NCBI RefSeq assembly: GCF_963678635.1
Contig: NC_087068.1
Coordinates: 20,690,914 to 20,754,913, forward strand
Length of the DNA stretch: 64,000 nucleotides
Direction of reading: 5' to 3'
Origin: Symsagittifera roscoffensis
Taxonomy: Eukaryota > Xenacoelomorpha > Acoela > Convolutidae
The position numbers and the translations under genes are program-made. This document shows, one piece after another, positions 36,214-46,496 of this stretch; within the stretch, counting starts at the first letter, position 1; every line of letters starts with the position of its first letter. The notes under the pieces are model-generated. The model saw only the letters and a program-made list of their open reading frames with translations. It ran no database searches and had not been told where the DNA came from.

Positions 36214-36959
36214 TCAGACACTGACGCAGAGGCCACTCTTGGTGATGGAGATTGATCTTCCTAAAATAGCAGTACTTTGGTTATTTGGATCCGGTACTAT
36301 ACATACCTGATTATTATCACTGAGTTCATTGTAGTTCTTCATTCTCAAACTTACTATTGCAGCATCATCAGCTTTCAACCTCATCATCCTACTCAAGAAA
36401 ACTGGAGCTTTGGTCTCCGTTGTGAAACTTACGGGTTTTATTACGTACTTCCTTTCTGGATTTCGAATGGTGAACATCGCATTGTTAAGATCAATCGTTG
36501 CATCAAAGTTTCTGATAAAATTCCTGCCCAAAATGAATTGATTCGACTCCTCTAGATTTTCCACTGAAGGAAAGCTTATCCACAGAATGCGTTCCTCAGA
36601 TTTAATGCAATTATTGGTGTTCTGCCAAGGACCCTCATCGCCCTCTTGTTTGCCGCTGACAGCCGGAAGCCGGATTCTCGAGTCTATTAAGTCTTCTTAG
36701 TCAAATCCCAACCGTCTCCACGTTTCTATTGGTATCACGCTCCAGATAGCTCTCGTATCCAGTAGTCCATTTAATGGCGGCGTCTTTTTTTTCTGTTTAT
36801 ATTTATTACATGTGCGGACACGTCTGCTTCTGCTCCCAGGTGCATGACATCTTCCTGTATCATGGCGTAATGCCCATTCGATCTCACTTTGAGATTTTCT
36901 CGACCGGTATAAATTTGGCCCACCAGGTCCTCGTCGCACGTTATTGTTGTCTCTGTATA
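36214..36959 (-). pseudogene. pro: Copy B retropepsin with altered active site
   Basis: The minus strand at 36,775-36,720 reads LNGLLDTRAIWSVIPIETW, where copy A has LLDTGAVVSVMPIKTW. The catalytic Asp-Thr-Gly has become Asp-Thr-Arg (codons 36,759-36,751), which should abolish an aspartic protease. The C-terminal half is open from 36,564 and contains FILGRNFIRNFDATIDLNN, the retropepsin flap-to-ILG region, then NNQVCIVPDPNNQSTAILGR. Frames on the two halves differ. Confidence 0.85.
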
Positions 36960-38559
36960 GATATTGTTTCCATCTATTTTTAGCATGACCTCATGTGGAC
37001 CATACACCTCAATGTATCTGCTGTCTATTCTTCCTAATTTTCCGCCTCCTCTCGTCAGTAATGCTCTGATTGCTCTCAAAGGAGTTTTTGGGCTAACGGT
37101 ACAAAAATAGTCTGCATATACATCTATGTGCATCAGTATTTGTTCGTTCGGTCCGCTCGGATTCATCGTTGCTTCGTGGCCACCTACGGTGATTATTGAC
37201 ATTATTCTCTCCCCTATTTTTGTGATCCCGAAAAGTTTTCCAGTTTCCATTTTCAAGGTGTTGCAGTTGTCTTTAATCTTCAGATTCTTGCTTGTATCAG
37301 GTTCGGCTCTTGCTGCAGAAACTATCTCGTTTCTTCGCTGTTTTTCTATTTCCCGTTTCAGCCTTTGCTCGATCTCCTTTGCTGCCAAATCTTGTTTCCT
37401 TTTGACTATTGCGTTTGCTGCCGCCTTCTGAAAGTTTATCTCCAGCTCACGTTTTGTTGTTGTTGTTCTCTTGGTGTCCTTCTCTTCGATTACCCCCTTC
37501 ACAGATTTTGTTGACAACTCATTATTCATCACGTCCTTGTTCTGCAAGTCAATCTCAGCCTGTTTATTGCTCGTATTTTTCATTGACGCTAGAGCTTTAT
37601 TGTGTTTTGGTTGATTCTGATTCTTCACTGCTTCCCAAAACAGAGGACAGTCTGAAGTGACCTTCTGAAGTGACCTCCTTGATTACAGAAGAAGCATCTT
37701 TCACTAATCTTGATGATCAAGCCACTATAGAACTCATGATTCTCCATCTGATTCATGTCGTCCTCATCAGGTTTATATCCCAGGCTTTTCAACCCTTGTT
37801 TGTAAGAGGTGCAATCCGCTACGTGATGATTTGCCGATCCACAATTCGCACATGACCTTCGATTGTCCATATCGTTTCTCGGTTTGTACCACGTCGATCT
37901 TTCTTGTTGGCTTCCCCCTTGCAGATATTTCTGCGGTTTCATTAACAAAATAGATACTTGTTCGGTTTCATTAACATATACTCTCTAGATTTTTGTCTCA
38001 TCTCTTCCAGGGTCGGTGCGTTATCTTTCGATAGCGTTCAATATGTTGCCAACATCATTTTTAAGTCGTCACTTTTCACCCCGTCTAAGAATTTCGAAGC
38101 AATGCTAAATTTCCTCCTGTTGGTCGATTCCTCCGGATCACTTCTTTTCTCAAGCTTTCTAGGTCATCCAGAAATCGATCAATCGATTCGTCATCCCTCT
38201 GTCTTCTTTCCGCAAACCTCATCATAGCTTGATGCCCCTTCATTCCGGATCCGGAACGATTCTGCAGAATCTCGAAGATCTTGTCTGCAGTATCACGTTC
38301 TTTCATCCTTCTTGGCAACCACGCATTTCAGTGCCGTGCCCTTCAGATTGCTTCAGATTGCTGTACAGGGTTGTCTTTCATCATTTAAGTTGTCTTGCCT
38401 AAGATGTAATCTCATGACCTCAACCCAGGTGTCTCTGCAACCATCCGAATCGTCTTTAAATTCTTTTGATTTCTTCACGTTTTTTTTATACTTGCCTCCT
38501 CCTCTCTCGCTTGACTCCGTGCTTCTTGTGGTAAATGCTTCTAGTGTCCTATTCATCAT
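36771..38559 (-). pseudogene. gag: Copy B gag (capsid and zinc knuckles), fragmented
   Basis: Starts with ATG at 38,559 (MMNRTLEAF), overlapping the ORF1 stop by 11 nt. Capsid pieces are at 38,559-38,353 and 38,318-38,085 (DTADKIFEILQNRSGSGMK). The knuckle region (37,948-37,625) has CANCGSANHHVADC, a canonical CX2CX4HX4C; the second knuckle begins CFFCNQGGHF but its last Cys is lost to a frameshift. The long frame 37,628-36,771 is the gag C-terminus and runs without a break through VYADYFCTVSPKTPLRAIRA, the region where copy A has a deletion. Confidence 0.87.
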
Positions 38560-39697
38560 TTCTCAAGTGTTTGCCTACGTCATGGCATCTGGTGTTACAC
38601 TCGCGTGTGCTCTCAATGAAGTTGATGTGCTTCCTTTGGTTGATGACTTTACCGTTTCTGGTCCTATGATGTTGTGTACCTGAGGTAATGGAGTAGATTC
38701 TTGCTTCTTGTCCAGGTTGACTCGCCAATTTCTCTGGTCCTGTTATGTCTTGAGTGATGGAGTTTCTCAAGAGTGCATCCACTTTAGACTGTATAGCACA
38801 GGAACTCTCTGCTTGGTCTCTGCTCATTGTGTTCATTCTTCTTTCCAGACTCTAGAGTTTTTCCTTTGCGGTCTCATACCGCTTTTTAATTTCTTCCATA
38901 TCCCTTTTAATGAATTTCTCCCGTTCCTTGTCTGTCGTCTCCACTCTTTCCAGCCGTCTATAGCAGCTTCTCTTCAGCTGCTCTTGCTAAGGCGAAATAA
39001 TTATCAAGATTTTCAATTTTATTATGTCGGACTTCTCTTCTCCTTTCCTGGCGGTTTTCTCCACTACTTTTGAGGTTTTTGTCCATCTGTTCCGACTTTG
39101 GCATCAAGTCTCCCGACGCAATTGGTGGTGTTCTCGATTATGTTACAGGCCCTGCTGAAGGACACGCTGTTCTCATTGAATTCTGTTTCCCTCCTTCACC
39201 AGCCACCGTTGTATTGCGGTAACAATTCCAAAGGTCTTGTTTTTGTCGGTCCATGTTATCACCTTTTCCTTATCCCTCGGTCTCATCCCCACCATAGCTG
39301 CAAATCTCTCCGTGAACGATGTCATCTTCGTTCAAGAATCAACCTTTATTGTTTCCGGTGTGTTGCCAGTGACCTCAATTCCATTGCTTATTTGTGAGAG
39401 TTCAATTGTCTTTGTTCCTTGTTCTTCTGCATTCGGCATTGGTGTCGATTCCGTTGTCTTTCATCCAACTTCATCTATGCTCTGTTCAGGCGTCTCAAGA
39501 TGAAATTCCGTGATGGGCGCACTATTTTGTCTTGTGAGCGTTTCTTTAGTCGTCTGCTCTTTGTTGCTTCTGGTGTTGACCATATTAACTGAATTATTTA
39601 TCCTCATTATTCGCGGTTTCGTTGTTGATAGTGTTTGCCTCTGTTGTTTTGATGGATGATTTTGCTTTTGCCCAACTCCGCTTTTTTCCGGTAGCAA
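38549..39697 (-). pseudogene. Copy B ORF1 (coiled-coil protein), fragmented
   Basis: The N-terminus is the frame 39,697-39,461, containing MVNTRSNKEQTTKETL, which parallels MVETRSQKTSEERKEL in copy A's ORF1. The middle is broken. The C-terminal frame 38,836-38,549 includes ERRMNTMSRDQAESS and SKVDALLRNS, corresponding to A's coiled-coil end (TKIDAMMERRT). Its stop (ending 38,549) overlaps the gag ATG. Confidence 0.75.
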
Positions 39698-42600
39698 CTA
39701 TCGCGTTCTCTTCATGTTCTTTATTTACAGTTAGTTGTACAAACAATTCTATCTTTTTACAAGTGTTAACTTAAAAATGTCGACAAAATAAAAAAAAATC
39801 TACAACTCTCTTAGTATTCTAGACCTTTTAAAAAAATTCCAGTCGAATATATATTTAACAGTCCGGCTTAAAACTTAGTTTTCCTAGTGTTTTATCTGGT
39901 TGTTCTTGTTCAAATTATTCAACTATGAACTATTAAATCAATGTACAAATTTTTAAGATAACCCCAAGGAGCTATATATGACTCTCGATTCCTGTTCCAC
40001 TAAGTGTTGCCCCTTTATTTACCTTCCCGAGACCAAATGTTGGCACATTTAGTTTATTCTCCCAGGACTCAACTGTTGGGAGACTATACTCCCAGGATCA
40101 AGTGTTGGGACATTTAATTAACTATACTAGGACTCAAATGTTGGGACACTTAATGTATTATCCCAGGACTCAAGTGTTGGGACATTTAAATACTATCCCA
40201 GGACTAAGTATTGGGTTCCTTAATTTACTATCCCAGGACACTCAAGCGTTGGGACCCTTAATTTACTTACCCAGGACTCGAGTGTTGGGACACTTAATTT
40301 ATTATCCCAGGACTCAAGTGTTGGGACACCATCCCAAGACCAAGTGTTGGGACACATCATCAACTATCCCAGGATTCAAGTGTTGGGACCCTTAATTTAC
40401 TATCTCAGGACTCAAGTGTTGTGGTGCTTGGCAGTTGATTTGCTTTCCCAGCACTGCCTCATGAACTCGTGTAAAAAGCCCCCAATCCCCAAATTCTCAT
40501 CCCCAAATCCCAAAATTTATTCGAATTTCTCTAAAGTGTTGTTTTTCCTCAATGAACTGCAATTGAAAAATCAGATTGGAATTCTTTGACCAGGTTATTA
40601 TTGAAAACGTACCAATTCTTTTTGAAAAACTCTCAGTAAAATTTCAAAATCGGTTTTTAAATTTCAAAAAACAAAAATATTATGATTCAAATTTTACAAA
40701 ACCGTGCACCAAAAAAACATGTTCTGTATGGTACCTGGTTGTCACGCGATGTTCCCCTCCTATCGTTGTATCGTTTTTCTGGGGTATTATTCTATGGGTT
40801 TCTTTATAAAATATCTATTTGCGATTCCCCCACCCGATCCGCCCAGATCACCTACCTTAACTCGAGTTTACTTTAGGGTACTTTCTCGTTCCAATTCTTG
40901 TTTTGAGTCTTTATAGTGATCAATCTAGACTCTGGTTTGTCTAATGTAACTAAATAAACGATGCCAATTGTAAAATTACAGTAACAAAGCCCCTCTTTTT
41001 ATAATTTCCAACCACCGCTCTTTATCCTAACCAAACCCCCTGTCTAACCTCCCCCTGTCTAGCCCCCACTTAAGCCGAAAAACACCTTAAGCGCGATGGG
41101 TGCTAAGCCATCCAAGACAAAACCCGTAGAATCTGTTTCCAAGCTCTGCTCAAGTAAAAACATTTCCTCAAAACTGTGGGGTAGCCAATTATTCACTTTT
41201 ATACTTAACTCCTATAGTATAAAATGGTTTTTAACGATACCCGTATGACCAAACAGCACACCCCGTTGATCCGCTGTAGATGTCACAATGCTCTGGTCAC
41301 ACTACTGGTGTTCTCTTTCCGTTAGTGTCCTCTCTTGATTCCCAGATCTCACTCCTACAAATCACTTACTTTTTTTTTAATAGTTTTTTCATAGTTTTTT
41401 TCTTCCTAATTCTAAATATTTTCGGTTTTTATTCGCTTTTTGTCTCTTGCCCGTTTTTTGTTCCTCTAGTGGGCCCCCGATACTCGGTTAGCTAGGCCTC
41501 GTATCAGAAAGCGCACCGAGAATCTTTCACAAGTTTACTTAAAAAGCTATCACGGTACAACCAGAAGTTGGACATGTTCCAGTTTAACCTTACTATCGGT
41601 ACTCTAGAATGGGCATTTAGCACGGAGCTAAGTGGGTTCAATCCCGTAGTCTTGATGTCAAAAACACCCAGAAGTGTCATAAAAACACTATGTAACAGTC
41701 GTCTCCTTATGTCACAAATGAGGTTAAGAAGAATAGGCCCTATAACCATTGACTCAAGGATCAGGGACATTATATCCTGTTCTTTTTTACCCTCTAAGTT
41801 GGAGCCTATTTGGTTCGCGTAACACGTGAGACTACAAAATCGTGTTACAACTTACATACTACTATCAAAATACCTCCTCTAGAAACAAGAACATCCCAAT
41901 GGCTAGGTCTCTATATACCTAAAACACTCTCGCGAACGCCCTTAAAAACGGGGTTGGAAGCTTAAGTATACCATTAGTTTTTATTGGACATCGGACCTAT
42001 TATCCATTTCAGGTGGATCAACCGAAAACTCACCTTGCCTCAATATTTCCACAAGAAATGCACTCCAGAAATCAAGTTATTTACTCACATAGTGACGCGA
42101 CTCTAGAATTAGGTAAATAACATACGTAAAGCAACTCTAGAAGTTTTTGTAATAAGTAAATTTCAATCAAGAATTTTAGTTTTCTGAACCCTTGGGCAGC
42201 TTCACTCGTCTGCCTGCCCAATCAAGATAATTTCTCAACCAGCGATGACACTCTCGTAAGACTTCGCGATGCTCTCTGTCAGGAACAAGACAACTCTACT
42301 CGAATTGTTGATTTCAGTAAAATTACGAACGGGAAATTTACTCTAGTCTGATTTTTATTGACTTTCCCGCAAATCTGATTCGAGTCTTCTGATCAAATTC
42401 ACTTCTGATTTTCAGTTGTCGCGAGAAAATTGAATATGACATGATCGATTCAAATTTTTCGAAAATTATTGTTTACTCAAAATCAAGGTCAAATTTTCAA
42501 ATATGATCGACTGGCACAAAAATAAAATATATTCCAGAAAGTTGTTTTTGAAGGGTTGCGATGGAAGATGATCTATCTGCCGTACTTGATAAGTTTTGAC

Positions 42601-42989
42601 GTCCCACAAAATCTGCGATCACGCTTGAAATACTTTTTTCAGAAACATTATTGGTGAAGACCTCATTTACGGAATTTTATTTGTTAACTTAGGAAGATCC
42701 AACGTTGGCAACCTATGGCGAATTAAATGGATTTTAACTAATGATATGTATATATTTTTTTACCATATGCTTTTGAAATTCAGTGTGCCTTCGGACCTAG
42801 CACCAATTTTATCAAGTTAATTCTCTATGAACTTGAGCACGTGTACCAAGGAACCCAGGGCAAATAGTTATTTAAGCACAGAATCTCAATCCTGCGTACT
42901 CGGTACGATAAAATATAAAACTACTTTCGAAGATTTTTTTTTATTTGTAGAGCCAAGGGAACCAAAGTGCAGCCAAGAGAACCAAAGAG
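39698..42989. other. Presumed leader/LTR side of copy B and unassigned DNA
   Basis: Lying upstream of ORF1 on the minus strand, this should hold copy B's 5' untranslated leader and LTR, but I cannot fix LTR borders because no matching second LTR lies in the window. The minisatellite at 40,031-40,435 is listed separately. Open frames here (for example 41,504-41,822, which is open on both strands) have no recognisable content. Confidence 0.4.
40031..40435. repeat. Minisatellite, ~36-bp unit (caagtgttgggac core)
   Basis: About eleven imperfect units of roughly 30-37 bp. Each has the core ccaggactcaagtgttggga followed by cacttaatttactat or a variant. Units contain short complementary ends (tgtccca on one side, tccca/tggga pairs), so each could form a small hairpin. 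It starts about 330 bp upstream of copy B's ORF1 and is probably part of its leader. No unique spacers separate the units, so it is an ordinary tandem repeat. Confidence 0.9.
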
Positions 42990-43612
42990 ATTATGTGATA
43001 TTCGACCAGAATGCCGTCAAAATGCATGGCAACATCAATTTTATTGTGACTTACGAGTGGGAAAATTAGCAGTTTCGATGGATTAACTGAGCTAATCGTA
43101 CAATTTGATGAATCAGGAGAGGTCAATTTGGAGTAACAAAATATATTTTAAACATTCGTTCTGAAATAAAGACACGTCAAGACCTTGAAACTTCGCAGTA
43201 ACTGAAAATGCGCAAAAATCAGAACGATGATTTTTGCTAGTAGAGCAGAAGAGAGAGATTTTCACAAAGACACATCAATATTAAAGAGGCTGTTCGGATT
43301 GTAACAATTGTAGCTGTACAATCGTTACCGAACAATTCCTGAGAGCACTGAGGGGTATTGCGAAGGTTTTAACACCCTTCCAGAAGGACGAAAAGACCGC
43401 TCTTTGTCCGGATTTCAGATTTCGGATGGGTCTCGGGAGGAAAACTGAAACTCCATTTTAACAACTTTTAGCTTCCAGTTATGTTCTGAATTGAGTTAAT
43501 AACATCAAAGTTCGTTTTCAGATAATGAGAAGCTAGGAATTGAGGGAAAGGCTTGATGCATCTCCGATGGATATGTTGATTTTTATCTACTGTAGAAAAC
43601 CAATAGTAATTC
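42990..43612 (+). repeat. Repeat R, copy 2 (truncated)
   Basis: Matches 46,497-47,112: both begin with gtga.attcgaccagaatg and share the stretches aacaattgtagc/aacaatcg-like hairpin, aacttttagcttcc, ataatgagaagctagga and gatttttatctactg. It also matches the beginning of the 29.3-kb copy. After tttttatctactg the homology stops and an inverted partial copy of its own interior follows. It sits directly upstream of the PLE, while copy 3 sits directly downstream, so the pair could be the terminal repeats of the PLE. Confidence 0.7.
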
Positions 43613-43700
43613 AATAGTAATTCAATTCAGAACATAACCGGAAGCTAAAAGTTGTTAAAATTGAGTTTCAGTTTGCCTCCCGAGATCCATTCGGATTTAA
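43419..43700. repeat. Near-perfect inverted repeat, ~80-bp arms
   Basis: The left arm 43,419-43,496 and right arm 43,618-43,700 are reverse complements with few mismatches: tctcgggagg, aactgaaact, ttttaacaacttttagcttcc and ttatgttctgaattga on the left reappear inverted on the right. The spacer is about 120 bp. The right arm is therefore an inverted duplicate of repeat R interior, placed at the 5' boundary of the PLE. Confidence 0.85.
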
Positions 43701-43702
43701 TA

Positions 43703-45650
43703 GCAGTTTCAGGAGAATTAAAATTCTGAGAAAATGTCTCGATAACGACATCATACCAGATTTTTGATGGTTTTGCGTGCCTGATAACGGTGTTTTTCGG
43801 ATCAAGCGGTGCACAGCTTTCAACTATGACTCTTGAGATCTGAGATGAGCCAGGCAAATGCGGATAGGGCCAAGGTATCGGGTAACCTAGCAAAAGCAAG
43901 GGAGGTAGAGAGAAGGGGTATAGATGAGAAGTGGTGGCCTTCGGTAATATTCTATCTGAACCTACAAGCAAGGTGTAGTGTCAATAAGCTGATAAGCCGA
44001 CACAAGAAAAAGCTTGAGAAACTTTCGGAAAAACAGGATAGACCATTAAAAAACTTGGACGAAAGTTCGGTTAGAATTTTAGATGAAGTCATTTTGCCGC
44101 TTTGGGTTCTGGAAGTCTTAACTTTTGGACCAAAACATCCGGTACGAGACAAATTCAATGAAATTCACTTCCTTGCGGACATTGATAGTTTTTTGTCTGA
44201 ACTGAAGTTAAATAGATTACCCGGAGAAAAATTAAGTGAGATTGAAGCAGCTGCAAGGAGATACGCTAAAAATGTGAAACAGACCCCCTCTGACAAAGGT
44301 GTTGAAAAATCCAGAAAGTATTTGAAGGACAACGGTCTTCTGGCAGTGTTGTTTGATAAGGGGGTGGGTTTTTGTGAAGTGAAAAAAGAGACATATGAGA
44401 AGAAACTGAAAGATTGATTACAGGCCGGACAATTTAGTGTGAGAAAGAATCTGACAGACAGCGTGATCATCAAAATTAAAAAAGACATAAGCGAAGAATT
44501 ACTCGCCATGAAAAAGAAGGACGAGATTAGCGAAGCGCTGTATACGAGGTTGAGATCAACAGGGGCGCAGCCGGCTAGGCTGTATGGATTAGCAAAGGTA
44601 CACAAACAAGGCACACCACTTCGTCCCGTCCTTTATTTACCTGGTAGCTCATATGAAAACCTAAATAAAGCATTGGCAAAACACTTTGATGAAATTGAGG
44701 GAGCAAACATAGAAACGAACACTCAAATTGCCAGGGAGATCTTGGAGAAAACTGAAGTGGACTCTGATGAGAGTATAATCTCCATTGATCGAAAGAGTTT
44801 GTACGTTAATTTCCCGCTTACTTAAGCGGTTGATATAGCCCTGAGGAGATTATATGAGCAAGTCAACCCTCCGGAAACATCTATGAAAAAAACTATGAAA
44901 AAACTACTGTTTTTGGCAGGTACACTTTAAATGCAATTGTTTTTGGTATGTACAAAAAGACGGTTTAGCAATGGGCGCCTCCCTTGCAGTAATACTGGCC
45001 AATTTGTGGCTTAAAGAATACGAACCTGCATTACAGAAATAAGAACCAAAATTGACTCTGCTAAATGAGGGTAACAAGGAAGTCTGCGCTGGATGTCAGA
45101 AAAAGGTGACATATCGGACTAGGGGGTAGAATGCGAAGCTTGTTGAATTGGTATCACTTAGGGTGTGGTAACATATCGGAATCCGAATACGCAGACATCG
45201 CTGAAACAGTATGGTATTGCAGTACTTGCAAAAAACAACAGGAGGCCGATCGGACTGAGAATGGTGTTAAAATTTTTCTAATATATTTGGCGACATAGTT
45301 AGAACTGTCAAGGGCCATCCTGGGGTAGTTCTCGCGGCTGCCAATAAGTTGCATCCAAACTTGCAGTTCACCATAGAAGAACTTGATGGTAGCGGTAATT
45401 TGGCCTTTTTGGATTTAATTTTCATTGTGAACAAGGGAAAAAAGGACAAACGTGGGTGGTACCGATAACCGGCACCATTCTAAATTTCAGAAGTTGTGCA
45501 CCTCTGCAGTACAAAAGAAACTTTATTGAAGGGACGGTTCATAGGGTTTTCAGAAGTACCTCAACATGGGAAAACTTTCACCAGGCGTTGGAAAAAAACC
45601 GGAAACAAGGGATTGAAAATCAATATCCGAAAAATTGGTGGACAAGCTAG
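43703..45650 (+). pseudogene. Penelope-like element reverse transcriptase, broken
   Basis: The frame from 43,833 carries the PLE N-terminal region and the LTFGPKHPVRDKFNEIHFLAD block, then after an in-frame TGA (44,415-44,417) continues as QPARLYGLAKVHKQGTPLRP (RT motifs 1-2), IISIDRKSLYVNFPL (motif A), an in-frame TAA (44,823-44,825), then after a frame change DGLAMGASLAVILANLW (motif B). A PHD finger follows, then a damaged motif C (IY..GDIVRTVKG, normally YVDD), LHPNLQFTIEEL and LAFLDL (motif D/E region). The thumb is open at 45,456-45,650 (SCAPLQYKRNFIEGTVHR). PLEs prime at DNA or telomeric ends using this RT with the GIY-YIG nuclease. At least six lesions make it inactive. Confidence 0.9.
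45082..45231 (+). pseudogene. PHD-type zinc finger embedded in the PLE reverse transcriptase
   Basis: Between RT motif B and motif C the translation gives CAGC, then after a frame change ECEAC, NWYHLGC and WYCSTC. That is the C4-H-C3 ligand pattern of a PHD finger (CX2C...CX2CX4HX2C...CX2C), including the conserved Trp two residues before the penultimate Cys. One stop and one frameshift interrupt it here. In other proteins PHD fingers read histone H3 tails; here it could direct the element to chromatin. It belongs to the element because RT sequence flanks it on both sides. Confidence 0.8.
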
Positions 45651-45697
45651 TGTTTTAAACTCTTAACAAGGGCTTTGGGGGAAAGAAAAAGTTAGAG

Positions 45698-46195
45698 GTG
45701 AAGGCATCAGAACCGAGAAATGATAAATTATTAAAAGACTCACCCCTTCTTTTCACATTGCAATATCGAGGCAATCCATCTCAAGTGTTTGCTGCAAAGG
45801 TTCGGCAAATATCCGGGGCACAAAAAATTGTTACAACTAGAAAATTGAAAACAAGCTTGCCATCCATCAAAACTTCTTTTTCTCGTGAACTGAGATCCAA
45901 AGTGGTGTATAAGTTTTCATGTAATGGATGTAACTCCACCTATGTCGGCCAGACAGTCCGACATTGAGCCACGAGGGTCGATGAACACCGCAAAGGGGAC
46001 TCTCCAGTAGGGCAACACTTTTTACAATGCAATAAGGAGGTTTGCGGTACTGCTGAGCTGAAATCAGAGATTATAGACCGAACAGCCAACACTCATAAGC
46101 TACTCACACTAGAGGCTTTGCATATTCGGAGGGAGAGGCCGAGGATCAACACAAGCCATGAATTCAGGAGCCGAGGATTAACACTTAAATTATAG
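45698..46195 (+). pseudogene. PLE C-terminal GIY-YIG endonuclease domain
   Basis: Open from 45,698; the domain core begins KVVYKFSCNGCNSTYVGQT, the YKF...YVG pair standing for GIY-YIG, with two Cys in CNGC typical of PLE endonucleases. After an in-frame TGA at 45,965-45,967 the same frame continues with TRVDEHRK (catalytic Arg and His region), QHFLQCN and LEALHIRRERPRIN (catalytic Glu), ending at TAG 46,193-46,195. The domain nicks target DNA for insertion in canonical PLEs. Only the single stop breaks this part. Confidence 0.88.
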
Positions 46196-46496
46196 TCTAT
46201 GTATAACATAGCTGAAAGTTAAGAAACTGACTTGTCAGAATCAAGAATATTCCCAAAACGAAATTTTATAACCATGAAAGAGCAAAAAACTAAAAAATCT
46301 CTGAAATTTACAGGAAAATGTTTTAATGATTACGTAATTTGTTTTGTAATTACAGTTGTTTACACTTAAAGATATATTCTTTTGCTTATAAAATTTTAGT
46401 TTTTCAAATCTTAATTTAAATCTCTATTACCCACATGTCAAAACATCGTGAAAACTGCATAAATACGCATACAAATATCAAGAACCCTTAAAGAAT
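46196..46496. other. AT-rich 3' flank of the PLE
   Basis: About 300 bp of AT-rich DNA between the PLE stop codon and repeat R copy 3. It probably is the PLE 3' untranslated region. No gene is seen. Confidence 0.45.

Larger units (their letters stand above)
31510..39697 (-). mobile_element. Ty3/Gypsy-type retrotransposon, copy B (internally deleted, mutated)
   Basis: The minus strand repeats the gene order of copy A (50,377-61,102): ORF1, gag with CCHC knuckle, retropepsin, RT N-terminus, integrase, macrodomain ORF, coiled-coil ORF. Nearly every segment is interrupted by stops and frameshifts. Relative to A about 1.48 kb is missing (A coordinates ~54,860 to ~56,335), removing the RT palm and the whole RNase H. 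Catalytic residues of the protease and integrase are also changed. The copy is truncated on its 3' side by the gap. Protein-level divergence from A is considerable, so these are two subfamilies and not a recent duplicate. Confidence 0.9.

Noticed and set aside
40031-40435. CRISPR-like array
   Set aside because: The units are contiguous with no unique spacers and the context is a eukaryotic retroelement, so it is a minisatellite.
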